The position numbers were made by a program, and so were the translations under genes. From Emergencia timonensis (GTDB taxonomy: Bacteria; Bacillota; Clostridia; Peptostreptococcales; Anaerovoracaceae), in NCBI RefSeq assembly GCF_900086585.1, contig NZ_FLKM01000008.1, positions 682,001-746,000 on the forward strand: a stretch of DNA of 64,000 nt, written 5' to 3'. How positions within the stretch are numbered: position 1 is the stretch's first letter; every line of letters begins with the position of its first letter. The notes under the pieces are model-generated. The model was not told the DNA's origin. It made no database searches and saw only the letters and a list, made by a program, of their open reading frames with translations. Shown in pieces: positions 1 to 7,443 of this stretch.

Positions 1-2
1 AT

Positions 3-656
3 GAAAACGGTCTGCTCAAAGGTGTTGCGCCCAAAGACTTTTGCTGCTGGCATTACTGGGGCAAATCCTCTACGGCCTGCTTTCTTGGCGGGATTCGCCT
101 TCGTGGAGCAGATCCGGCATCGTTTCGGGTGTTAAACTATGCCTATGCGATGGACAAAACAGCCGTCTACACCACCAGCGGGAGAATCCCAGATGCAGAG
201 CTGGCAGCCTTCCAGGTGTTGGACAAGGGCCAGAACGATTCAGGCGCGCCCCAGGGATATGCAAAGGACAGCCGGCAGGTCTACTTCCACAACGGGGACG
301 GCAAGGTGAAGATCATCAAGGGCGCGGAGGTCTCCTCTTTCCGCTCGTTGGGTGATACCTATTTTGCCAGGGATGAGAAACGGATCTATGCCTACGGGAA
401 GCAACTCTCAAAAGCGGATCTGACCGCATGGGAATTGCTCAGTCACTGGTATTCCCGCGATGCCAGGCGGGTGTACTACCTCAACCGGGAGATCAAGGGC
501 GCGGATCGGGACAGTTTTACAGTTTGCACTCCTGTGGACGCGGCTCTACTTGCCGATCATCTGGCCCGCGATAAAGACCATTTTTACCAAAATGATGAGA
601 TAATGGAAGAAACACAGTGGCTGGAACAGCTGCGCAAAATGACCCAAGAACCGTAA
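3..656 (+). CDS. DKNYY-repeat protein, 5' end outside window
   Basis: The frame is open from the window edge (base 3) to TAA at 654-656, so only the C-terminal 217 codons are present. The protein is built of repeats of the DKNYY type, each a charged-aromatic signature followed by a GAD-like step: 'MDKTAVYTTSGRI', 'YAKDSRQVYFHNGDGKV', 'FARDEKRIYAYGKQL', 'YSRDARRVYYLNREI', 'LARDKDHFYQNDEI'. DKNYY proteins occur in bacterial immunity and surface-associated clusters; no enzymatic activity is established. It heads the run of immunity-type genes here and is followed 16 bases later by a SUKH gene with its own ribosome site. The internal ATG at 129 is not the real start because the repeat pattern continues upstream of it. 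Confidence 0.75.
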   Translation, partial: ENGLLKGVAPKDFCCWHYWGKSSTACFLGGIRLRGADPASFRVLNYAYAMDKTAVYTTSGRIPDAELAAFQVLDKGQNDSGAPQGYAKDSRQVYFHNGDGKVKIIKGAEVSSFRSLGDTYFARDEKRIYAYGKQLSKADLTAWELLSHWYSRDARRVYYLNREIKGADRDSFTVCTPVDAALLADHLARDKDHFYQNDEIMEETQWLEQLRKMTQEP

Positions 657-672
657 ACGGAGGAAAACAGCT

Positions 673-1218
673 ATGGATTATTTGAAAATACTGCATGAAA
701 AGCCTGATTTGGCGGATGAATTTGATTCGCTGTTTGACTTCTTCCTGCTGGATGAGTTGTCCCCGCGGGATGACGCAGAAGGCCGATGCACCTTCTCCCT
801 ACCCGGTATGGCCTTTGCCAGAGATGGCTCCGGCGGAGAATACCACCTGTTGGAAGATGGCTCCATCGGCTATTACAGCAGCGAAGGGGAGGCAGGCCGT
901 CTGGCCGAGAGCATGGATGACCTTTTTTCCCTGCTTGTGAGCTGTATCTGCTGGCACGACTGCTGTGACACAAAGCAGTATGTAGATTCCAAAACACTGG
1001 AGGAGTATGGGCAGAGGCAGCGCAACTGTAACTTGGAAGATATGGATATGGACAGTTTGCAACGGGTGTCTGATGCCCTCGGTATCCCTACTGGTGAGCC
1101 GCTGGCTCCGGTTCTGGAGCGGTTCCGCAAAGCAACCCAGCGTGAGCCTGTGTACCAGTGTATATTTCACGAGGACGATGGAAGCCTGACTGAATCATAC
1201 GGTTTGATGTTTGAATGA
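673..1218 (+). CDS. SMI1/KNR4 (SUKH)-like immunity protein
   Basis: 181 residues. The middle carries the SUKH-type core: a loop 'FARDGSGGEYHLLEDGSIGY' followed by 'SSEGEAGRLAESMDDLFSLL' and a conserved Trp-Asp pair (WHD). SUKH-superfamily proteins neutralise nuclease and other toxins of contact-dependent and type VI/VII systems by direct binding in the cytoplasm; that is family knowledge, the partner here is unknown. The start ATG at 673 follows a good site (GGAGG, 659-663). It overlaps the next ribosome-binding region by a few bases, as in a compact operon. The family call is moderately sure; the SUKH subgroup is not resolved. Confidence 0.7.
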   Translation: MDYLKILHEKPDLADEFDSLFDFFLLDELSPRDDAEGRCTFSLPGMAFARDGSGGEYHLLEDGSIGYYSSEGEAGRLAESMDDLFSLLVSCICWHDCCDTKQYVDSKTLEEYGQRQRNCNLEDMDMDSLQRVSDALGIPTGEPLAPVLERFRKATQREPVYQCIFHEDDGSLTESYGLMFE

Positions 1219-1234
1219 GAAAGGAGAAATCACG

Positions 1235-1561
1235 ATGAAAGCATTTGACCCGAATTACAAACTGCTGGACGAAATGTATCAGGACGATTACTATCCTGCT
1301 TTTCTGGTGAACAAGGTAAAGGACGAGCTTCAGAAGGTCATCGACCTGTTGGAGAGCGGCGAAACCGACACCGATGCGGTGCAGGAAACGCTGGACGAGG
1401 CGGTCTGCGGCATCAACGATCTTCAGGAGGAATTTGACGAGAACGACAGCGAGATCGAAACGGTGGCGCGGGAATGTATTGCGGCAACCGTGGCCTACAT
1501 TCTGGAGTGGTTTGGCATCCCCATTGACACTGAGGAGGCCATCCGGGAACGGGACTGGTGA
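1235..1561 (+). CDS. DUF5713 family protein
   Basis: 108 residues, helical and acidic, with the strongly family-like stretches 'FLVNKVKDELQKVIDLLESG', 'INDLQEEFDENDSEIETVAR' and a terminal 'EEAIRERDW'. These match what I know of DUF5713, a small uncharacterised family usually met in immunity arrays. The start is placed at ATG 1235 (MKAFDPNYK) because AAAGGAG lies just upstream; an earlier in-frame ATG at 1211 lies inside the end of the preceding gene and lacks a ribosome site. Function unknown; a toxin-neutralising role is inferred from neighbours only. Confidence 0.7.
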   Translation: MKAFDPNYKLLDEMYQDDYYPAFLVNKVKDELQKVIDLLESGETDTDAVQETLDEAVCGINDLQEEFDENDSEIETVARECIAATVAYILEWFGIPIDTEEAIRERDW

Positions 1562-1566
1562 GCCCT

Positions 1567-2514
1567 ATGGCAGAAAAAGAACTGGCCCTTTGTGATGAGT
1601 GCGGCAGCCTGTTTTTCAAAGGCTCCTCACAGATGATGGGGCTGTGCCCGGAATGTGCCCATATTCTCTATGGCTACCCGAATTGTGACCATCATTTTCA
1701 GGATGGCCGGTGTGTGAACTGCTATTGGGACGGCTCGGAGAGTGTGTACATCAAGAAACTGAATCAACAGGAGGAAACTGATATGCCTACGACCGAATGG
1801 CTGAACAAATACGAATCCATCAAGGATAAACTGACCTGCAAAGTTGACTTGGAGGCCCATTTTACAGAAAAAGTGATTGGGAATATGGCGGTGGATGTGC
1901 TGGACATCGGCACCGTCCATTTCCCCACCGGGCAAATCTTCGCCTGTGATCCGCTGGTGGAGCTGGAGGACACTCTGCCCTTCCTTCAAACGATCCCCGC
2001 CGGAACTTATCCCGTGAAAATCTGCGTGGTGCCCAGCGAACAATACGGCGACCGCTACGCCTGCGTCAAGGTGGAGGTCAGCCGGGAAAAGCCTGTCCGC
2101 TATGAGCTGGGCATGGTGGGCAACGAGAATCTGGACGCGGCACTGGGAGATGATGACTACTTCGGTTTCGGCGTAGATGCCGGAATGGGGTGTATTGCAG
2201 ACATCCAGACCCAGGCGGCTTTCAAAACATACTGGGCCAAGCGGCTGGAGGAGGACCCGGACATCGACCCCTACAACGACCTGTTCTGCGACTTACTGGA
2301 GGAAAACGCCCAAGCCCACCCCAAATATCAGGGGGACTGCGGCGACTGGCTCAACTGGACCGTGCCGGACACGGACTGCAACCTGCCCATCTTCTCCTCT
2401 GGCTGGGGTGACGGTTACTATCCCGTCTACTTCGGCTATGACGCAAAGGGCGAAGTCTGCGCCGTGTATGTGCGCTTCATCGACATTGAAGCCAGTTATC
2501 GAGAGCAGGATTAA
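1567..2514 (+). CDS. DUF4241 protein with N-terminal zinc ribbon
   Basis: 315 residues. Residues ~8-55 hold four Cys-x2-Cys/His-type pairs (CDECG, CPEC, C...CVNCYWDG), a probable zinc-binding head. Residues ~95-312 match DUF4241: 'GQIFACDPLVEL', 'IPAGTYPVKICVV', 'DYFGFGVDAGMGCIAD', and the closing 'FSSGWGDGYYPVYFGYD'. DUF4241 is common in polyimmunity loci and has no known activity. ATG 1567 is chosen over GTG 1558, which overlaps the previous stop. The zinc ribbon fused to DUF4241 is less usual and resembles modular shuffling seen in the rest of this array. Confidence 0.75.
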   Translation: MAEKELALCDECGSLFFKGSSQMMGLCPECAHILYGYPNCDHHFQDGRCVNCYWDGSESVYIKKLNQQEETDMPTTEWLNKYESIKDKLTCKVDLEAHFTEKVIGNMAVDVLDIGTVHFPTGQIFACDPLVELEDTLPFLQTIPAGTYPVKICVVPSEQYGDRYACVKVEVSREKPVRYELGMVGNENLDAALGDDDYFGFGVDAGMGCIADIQTQAAFKTYWAKRLEEDPDIDPYNDLFCDLLEENAQAHPKYQGDCGDWLNWTVPDTDCNLPIFSSGWGDGYYPVYFGYDAKGEVCAVYVRFIDIEASYREQD

Positions 2515-2541
2515 AAATGTGACAGAACAAAGGAGAGCGCC

Positions 2542-4023
2542 ATGAAAGCCAACGCCGGAGAGGTCTATACAGTCTATAACCAATATCTGAAACGCTACAC
2601 CGCCTGCCAGGTGGCCTATATTGCGCCGCCGGACACGGTGAGCAAAGAATCTTGGGCGGTGGTCCTCTCTCTGGATTGGGTGGGCGACGCCCCTCTGACT
2701 GCGGAGGAACTGCCCCATCTCCGCCCGCTCTACAAGGACTTCATGTACTGGTCCCGCGACCTCCACCTGCTGCGGGTGCCGTTGGAGGTCCCGCCCCAGT
2801 ACACGCTGGTTGGCACACTGCCGCCCTTCACCGACCAGCCCTGCCGCTCCTATGGAGGCTGGAGTGACGGCTATGATGTGTACCTCCAGATCCGGTGGCA
2901 GGCCATTCCGGAGGAACGGCGGCGGGCCTTCAAGGAGGCCATGGAGAGCGAAGAGAAAACGGAGATCGGCGGTATCCCGGTGAAGGTCAGCAGCCATCGG
3001 GTGATGGACCAGTACGCACCATTCGATTCGGCACTGGAACTAAAGGCTCTGCCCTGCCTCTCCGAACTCATCTGCCAGCGGTGGCACCCGGATCTGCTGG
3101 AATTTCTGAGGGGGAATCCCTTTATCAGTGAGCTGACCCTGCTGAACCACGGTCAGAGGACACTTGATCTGCGGGGCACCAGCATCAGAAAGCTGATGCT
3201 GGACATGACCGGGCTGGAGGAGCTATGGCTGTGTGAGGGAACGGAGCAGCTCCTGTTCCAGAACAAGGGGCTGGACGCCTGTACCATCCATGCCCCCGAA
3301 GATGGCAGCGGCTTGACCCTCCAATTTATCGGGGAATACTGCCCGCACACGGAACTGCCGAACTTACGGGGGCTGCATGGCATCGAGCTGAAGGACTTTG
3401 ATCTGACCGGGCTGGCTGCTGTCCATCCCCATCTGAAGGAGCTGCGGCTCTGGGGCGCGCCGGGAAACCTGCAAAACTTCTCCGCTGTGGGAGCGTTCCG
3501 GGAACTGACGAACCTCTCCACCTTTGATCTGTTCGGCTTCGGGGCGGACGACATCCCCACCCCGGAGCAGATGCCGGAGCTTCGCTGGTTCTGGATGACC
3601 AGCCTGCCGGAAGATGCGGCAAAAGCGGCAAAGCAGCTCTGGAAAAGCAAGCCGGGAATGGATCTGCGGATCACCAAGCCCCGGAAACCGGAGTGGCTGG
3701 CGCAAAACCTGGACAACCCCTTCCGGGGCTGGGACGGCGCGGAGCATATCCCTGCCGCCGCTGCAAAAAAAGCAGCCAACCAATACCGCAAGACTCGCTC
3801 CCTGCTGATGAAGCTGGCCACTGAACCGGGCGAGGACGCCCAGGCCCAGGCGATGGATGCGGTGACAGCCTACACCCAGACTTTCAACAAGATGGGCTTT
3901 ATCGAAACCGAGGAGCGGGATGAAATTTACATGGCTCTGCGGGGTATCCTGGATGCCCTGCCGGATGGCACGCTCCAGAAGGATGCCCTGATGGAGAAGT
4001 TTGAGCAGTTGAGGGATTTTTGA
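2542..4023 (+). CDS. Imm26-like plus leucine-rich-repeat-like protein
   Basis: 493 residues. The N-terminal ~110 residues ('YTVYNQYLKRYTACQVAYI', 'WAVVLSLDWVGDAPLT') resemble the beta-rich Imm26 family. From ~170 to ~370 irregular leucine-rich repeats follow ('LSELICQRWHPDLLEFL', 'LRGTSIRKLML', 'LHGIELKDFDLTGLAAV', 'HLKELRLWGAPGNLQNF'), and a helical tail of ~110 residues closes the protein. Similar architectures are often mis-labelled 'gliding motility protein' in databases. The gene begins 27 bases after DUF4241 with AAAGGAG upstream. A binding role (immunity or adaptor) is inferred; no catalytic motif is visible. Confidence 0.6.
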   Translation: MKANAGEVYTVYNQYLKRYTACQVAYIAPPDTVSKESWAVVLSLDWVGDAPLTAEELPHLRPLYKDFMYWSRDLHLLRVPLEVPPQYTLVGTLPPFTDQPCRSYGGWSDGYDVYLQIRWQAIPEERRRAFKEAMESEEKTEIGGIPVKVSSHRVMDQYAPFDSALELKALPCLSELICQRWHPDLLEFLRGNPFISELTLLNHGQRTLDLRGTSIRKLMLDMTGLEELWLCEGTEQLLFQNKGLDACTIHAPEDGSGLTLQFIGEYCPHTELPNLRGLHGIELKDFDLTGLAAVHPHLKELRLWGAPGNLQNFSAVGAFRELTNLSTFDLFGFGADDIPTPEQMPELRWFWMTSLPEDAAKAAKQLWKSKPGMDLRITKPRKPEWLAQNLDNPFRGWDGAEHIPAAAAKKAANQYRKTRSLLMKLATEPGEDAQAQAMDAVTAYTQTFNKMGFIETEERDEIYMALRGILDALPDGTLQKDALMEKFEQLRDF

Positions 4024-4036
4024 AAGGGGTGTCACA

Positions 4037-4636
4037 TTGAGCTACACAAAATTCAGCAAAGAAGTAACCAAGTGGCTGAAAGACAATGGTCTGCCCTGCT
4101 ATGGGACAGCCAACGATAGCCCCGAAGAAACAAAGGCCCGGCTGGACGCATGGATGCGCGGGATCAAAGAGATACTGCGCCAGTGGATCACAGAAAAGCG
4201 TTACCGTGAACTGATCTCCTGCGCCCACGGAGGCTGGTATCAGGATGATGTAATTTTTGAGCCCTTGGCTGAACACTTTGTGGCGAACCACCTGTTTGAT
4301 GAACTGCGGTTTCTCTGCGAGCGCGGCATCCGTTTTTCTGCGGAAGATATGCTGTCCACCATTCAATCTGAGAAAGAGGAGCACGGGTCGCTTGATATAG
4401 AAACCATTCGGAACATAGATGTTCCAAGCTATGTGGCAGGCCGCAGTTATTCCCATTTGGGGGAAATCGCAAAATACAGGAAACGGGCACTGGATCAGAT
4501 CATCCGCTATATAGGCTATCTGGAGCAGATCCACGCGCCTGCGGAGTATCTGGAACAGGTAAAATTCCTGCAAAAGATCGTTGCGGATCTGACAATCAAA
4601 GCAAAGGATTTGAAACCATTCCGATTTCGGCTGTGA
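4037..4636 (+). CDS. hypothetical helical protein (TTG start)
   Basis: 199 residues, not recognised. It appears all-alpha with charged amphipathic segments ('FLQKIVADLTIKAKDLKPF') and no signal peptide or metal site. The start is TTG at 4037: GAAAGGGGT lies 8 bases upstream and there is no in-frame ATG nearby at the N-terminus (MSYTKFSKEV). It sits 13 bases after the LRR gene and 31 bases before the zinc-ribbon gene, so it is part of the same transcription unit. An immunity role is plausible from position only. Confidence 0.55.
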   Translation: MSYTKFSKEVTKWLKDNGLPCYGTANDSPEETKARLDAWMRGIKEILRQWITEKRYRELISCAHGGWYQDDVIFEPLAEHFVANHLFDELRFLCERGIRFSAEDMLSTIQSEKEEHGSLDIETIRNIDVPSYVAGRSYSHLGEIAKYRKRALDQIIRYIGYLEQIHAPAEYLEQVKFLQKIVADLTIKAKDLKPFRFRL

Positions 4637-4667
4637 AAGCAATTTCTTGAAAGGAGCGTGTGGGCGT

Positions 4668-5267
4668 ATGAGCCGAATTGTTGATGAACCCTACTTTACA
4701 TACAGTGCATACGACGCCCTCACCTCCGGCATTCAGGTGAAATGCCCCAAGTGTCATGGCACGGGCGTGGTGACCGCGGATGAGGATAATGCCTATTTCC
4801 GCTGCCTGAGCTGCGGCCATCAGGTGGCCCGTGATCGGACGATCTACCGCTACGATGTCCATAACCAGTGCAAAAACTGCGGCAGGTACTACCGGGTGGA
4901 TATTGAAGATGAGGAAAGGCAGCACTTTTCCGTTCTCCATGTGGCCTGCCCCTATTGTGGGACAACCATGCCGGGAGAAGTCCATAAAACAGCGGAGGCG
5001 TTTTCATATATTGGCGAAATCAGGGATGGACGAGAACCTTATTTCGGGTTGGAACTATGGTTTTTGACTTCATTTCAGGGAAAACCTGTATGGGCACTCA
5101 ACCGAGAACATCTTGCCTATCTGATCGGCTATCTCAGCGCCGACCTGCGGGAAAAGCCGCCGGGAAGAGCGAAAATGACCCAGGCCGACCATCTCCCCAC
5201 CTTTATGAAAACCGCAAAGAACCGGGAGCGGATCGTGAAGCTACTGAGGCAAATGCAGGAGAAATGA
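4668..5267 (+). CDS. double zinc-ribbon protein
   Basis: 199 residues. Two zinc ribbons are visible: CPKCHGTG...CLSCGHQ (residues ~24-50) and CKNCGRYY...CPYCG (~66-100). The C-terminal half is helical and ends in basic residues. Such TFIIB-type ribbon proteins recur in polyimmunity arrays; whether this one binds nucleic acid or a toxin is unknown. ATG 4668 has GAAAGGAG upstream; the TTG at 4647 in the same frame overlaps that ribosome site and is rejected. Confidence 0.65.
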   Translation: MSRIVDEPYFTYSAYDALTSGIQVKCPKCHGTGVVTADEDNAYFRCLSCGHQVARDRTIYRYDVHNQCKNCGRYYRVDIEDEERQHFSVLHVACPYCGTTMPGEVHKTAEAFSYIGEIRDGREPYFGLELWFLTSFQGKPVWALNREHLAYLIGYLSADLREKPPGRAKMTQADHLPTFMKTAKNRERIVKLLRQMQEK

Positions 5268-5269
5268 AG

Positions 5270-5515
5270 ATGGAACAGAAAGTGATTTACAACGGCCAAA
5301 TTCTTACTCTGACTCGGTTTTGGGCAACAGGAGAGCCTTGCCTGTGGATCACCGACCCACAGCAGATCGGAATGCCTAAAATGGAATTTGTGGGAGGCCA
5401 CCCGGACGAATACTGCATTTTCCTGAAGAATCTGACTGAAACAGAACTGTCACAGATCACATCTCTGGACGGTGCTCCACTGGATGTAAAAGAAGAACGA
5501 AACGACATCGAATGA
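5270..5515 (+). CDS. small hypothetical protein of the immunity array
   Basis: 81 residues, beta-rich in appearance ('VIYNGQILTLTRFWATGEP', 'LWITDPQQIGMPKMEFVGG'), not recognised. The ATG at 5270 is 7 bases from AGGAGA; a second ATG at 5264 overlaps the previous stop (ATGA) and is too close to the ribosome site. Its end is 10 bases before the next gene. A much longer in-frame opening upstream overlaps the zinc-ribbon gene and is not real coding. Confidence 0.55.
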   Translation: MEQKVIYNGQILTLTRFWATGEPCLWITDPQQIGMPKMEFVGGHPDEYCIFLKNLTETELSQITSLDGAPLDVKEERNDIE

Positions 5516-5525
5516 GGAGAACACT

Positions 5526-6260
5526 ATGAAAGACCTTTGCCAATACGGAAACCGACCGGAGGACGAATGGGAAATCTTGCCCTGGATACCTGACCCGCGC
5601 CCGCCCTTCAAAATTTGGGCGAAGCCGGAGCAGATCGCGCCATTCTTTCTCATTCCCCACCACCCCTATGCGATCTCCCTTCTGCTGAAAATCAGTGACG
5701 GATTCCGGACAGAGGAATTCCGACGGCTGGGACTGATCGGCAGCAGCGAGGATTGGGAGCGGCTTGTCCGGGGCGTGATCCAGGAGTTCGAGGAAAACAA
5801 CAGCGGCGTGGATCTGTTTCACTTCGACTCCGACGAAGATGTGTTCTGCGTGTACTCCCAATACATCGATGACCTGATGCTGCTGGCAAAAATGATCCGA
5901 GTAGCCTGTGCCGATGAAAAAGCGATGCGGACTTATCTTGGCAAGATCGAGTACATCAAGCTCTTTTGGGAGGGCGCACCGGAGGGTGAACCAGCGGTCA
6001 TCCTCTATGAAGTGGATACCGAAAATGAGCGGCTGGCCCATCGCTCCATCGACATTTTTGCAGATGGCCGCACCCACAACAACCCTGACCTTTACGACGG
6101 TGCCATCGAGATTACGCCGATCCCCACTGTGGAGGAGTTGAACGCCCATGTCTGGGGCGAGGAATTCCACGCCTGCATCATAGAGCAGGCGGAATTTGAG
6201 GCCATCTGGGAGAGCCACGCCTATAATGAAGAATTAAAGGGGACGGGAGAAATTGGATGA
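5526..6260 (+). CDS. Imm51-like plus DUF6881 fusion
   Basis: 244 residues with two apparent modules. Residues ~1-135 contain 'GVDLFHFDSDEDVFCVYS' and 'IDDLMLLAKMI', resembling Imm51. Residues ~140-235 match DUF6881: 'IEYIKLFWEGAPEGEPAVIL', 'SIDIFADGRTHNN', 'AIEITPIPTVEELN', 'FEAIWES'. Both families are linked to toxin immunity or found beside toxins. The next gene starts with an ATGA overlap (6257), so the two are translationally coupled. This is a second example, after DUF4241, of module fusion in the array. Confidence 0.65.
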   Translation: MKDLCQYGNRPEDEWEILPWIPDPRPPFKIWAKPEQIAPFFLIPHHPYAISLLLKISDGFRTEEFRRLGLIGSSEDWERLVRGVIQEFEENNSGVDLFHFDSDEDVFCVYSQYIDDLMLLAKMIRVACADEKAMRTYLGKIEYIKLFWEGAPEGEPAVILYEVDTENERLAHRSIDIFADGRTHNNPDLYDGAIEITPIPTVEELNAHVWGEEFHACIIEQAEFEAIWESHAYNEELKGTGEIG

Positions 6261-6667
6261 AACAGACAGATATTTATACCGAAGCTCTGACCTGTCTGCG
6301 CTCCATCCTTCTGGCAGACCATCCAGAGTTCCAAAACTGGATTGACTGGCTGGAACGGGATATTGAGGACTGGACCCAGCGGCGGGAGGTCGCCCACCAC
6401 CTTCGGGCTTATGGCGGCATGGGCTCGTTCAATGACCTGCCCAGTATGCGTGGAAATCACGACTACATTTTCGGCTTTCTCAAGTCCGTGTGCTATGCCT
6501 TCGGCCATCTTTATGGCAAACGGGAAGGCATTTCTCCGGAGGCACTGATGGAGGAGTGCCTGCACGATGTAGAGCAGGCAGCCTATCACTCATATAAGGC
6601 ACTGAACCAAGCCATTGCCCAGCACTTGATGCAGGGCGATTTGCAAGAGAATCTGGATCGGCTGTAG
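6257..6667 (+). CDS. DUF6966-like immunity-array protein
   Basis: 136 residues. The stretch 'HHLRAYGGMGSFNDLP' in the middle is the signature I associate with DUF6966 and related small immunity-array proteins; the rest is helical. The start ATG 6257 overlaps the TGA of the preceding gene, showing coupling. No catalytic residues are evident. Family call is tentative. Confidence 0.5.
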   Translation: MKQTDIYTEALTCLRSILLADHPEFQNWIDWLERDIEDWTQRREVAHHLRAYGGMGSFNDLPSMRGNHDYIFGFLKSVCYAFGHLYGKREGISPEALMEECLHDVEQAAYHSYKALNQAIAQHLMQGDLQENLDRL

Positions 6668-6678
6668 GAGGACAAACG

Positions 6679-7434
6679 ATGGTTCAAGCGTGGCGCAAGG
6701 TGGATTTTGGCACTGGAACAGTCACCTTTTTGGATGACACACAAAAAGAAGATATGCTGCAAGTGGAATATCCAAACGGATTTTTGTTGGATATGGGCTG
6801 GTATCAGGACAGATACATCATTTCTATCATTCATAATTTTGATTGGACGCATCCAGTCAAGCGGTATGAAACGGCAGACGGAAATCAGCTTCCCGCGCTG
6901 TTGACAGAGGCAGTTCGCTTTGTAGAAAAGAAATCGCGGACTGCCGAACGGGAGAAATCAGAGGTGAACATGATGCAGGTAAGAAAATTGGAGGGATACC
7001 GTGACAAAATCAAGGCCGCTTATGAAGCAAGTGCCTTCACAAAGGGTACCCGCCCAGAACCGGAGGATGCTGTGAAACGATTTGAAAGCAGGTATACTCC
7101 CATCCCAGCAGAGTACCGCTGGCTGCTTTTGAACTTCGGCGGCTGCTATTTGGCGGAGCCGTGGATCTTCACACTGAAAGAGTTGGAAGAAGCCTACCCG
7201 ATTTTTCAAGAGGCTTATGAGGATTACATGAGCGAATATGACCACGGCCCCACCTTTCCAATCGGAGGCTTGGGTGACGGGAGTATCGTATTTATCGACT
7301 TGGAGAGCGGCAGAGTCCGGGGCTATAACCGTGACTATGCCGATCTGGAGGAGATTGCCGAGAATTTTTCCAGCCTGCTCCTGGGCCTTGTGGAACAGGC
7401 ATTGGAACTGGGAAACCTGTGCAAAGAATTGTGA
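6679..7434 (+). CDS. SUKH (SMI1/KNR4) protein with extra N-terminal domain
   Basis: 251 residues. Residues ~1-90 are a separate small beta-rich domain ('FGTGTVTFLDDTQ', 'YQDRYIISIIHNF'). Residues ~98-250 are a SUKH-1 domain: 'RFESRYTPIPAEYRWLLLNF', 'GGCYLAEPWIF', 'FPIGGLGDGSIVFIDLESG'. An internal ATG pair at about 6970, directly before the SUKH domain, has AGAGGTG upstream, so two formerly separate immunity genes may have been joined in frame, or the SUKH part may also be made alone. Ten bases separate it from the next gene. Confidence 0.75.
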   Translation: MVQAWRKVDFGTGTVTFLDDTQKEDMLQVEYPNGFLLDMGWYQDRYIISIIHNFDWTHPVKRYETADGNQLPALLTEAVRFVEKKSRTAEREKSEVNMMQVRKLEGYRDKIKAAYEASAFTKGTRPEPEDAVKRFESRYTPIPAEYRWLLLNFGGCYLAEPWIFTLKELEEAYPIFQEAYEDYMSEYDHGPTFPIGGLGDGSIVFIDLESGRVRGYNRDYADLEEIAENFSSLLLGLVEQALELGNLCKEL

Positions 7435-7443
7435 GGTAAGCGT

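Noticed and set aside
70..264. Minus-strand open frames overlapping the immunity array
   Set aside because: They are shadows caused by high GC in the coding strand; no ribosome sites or domain matches.
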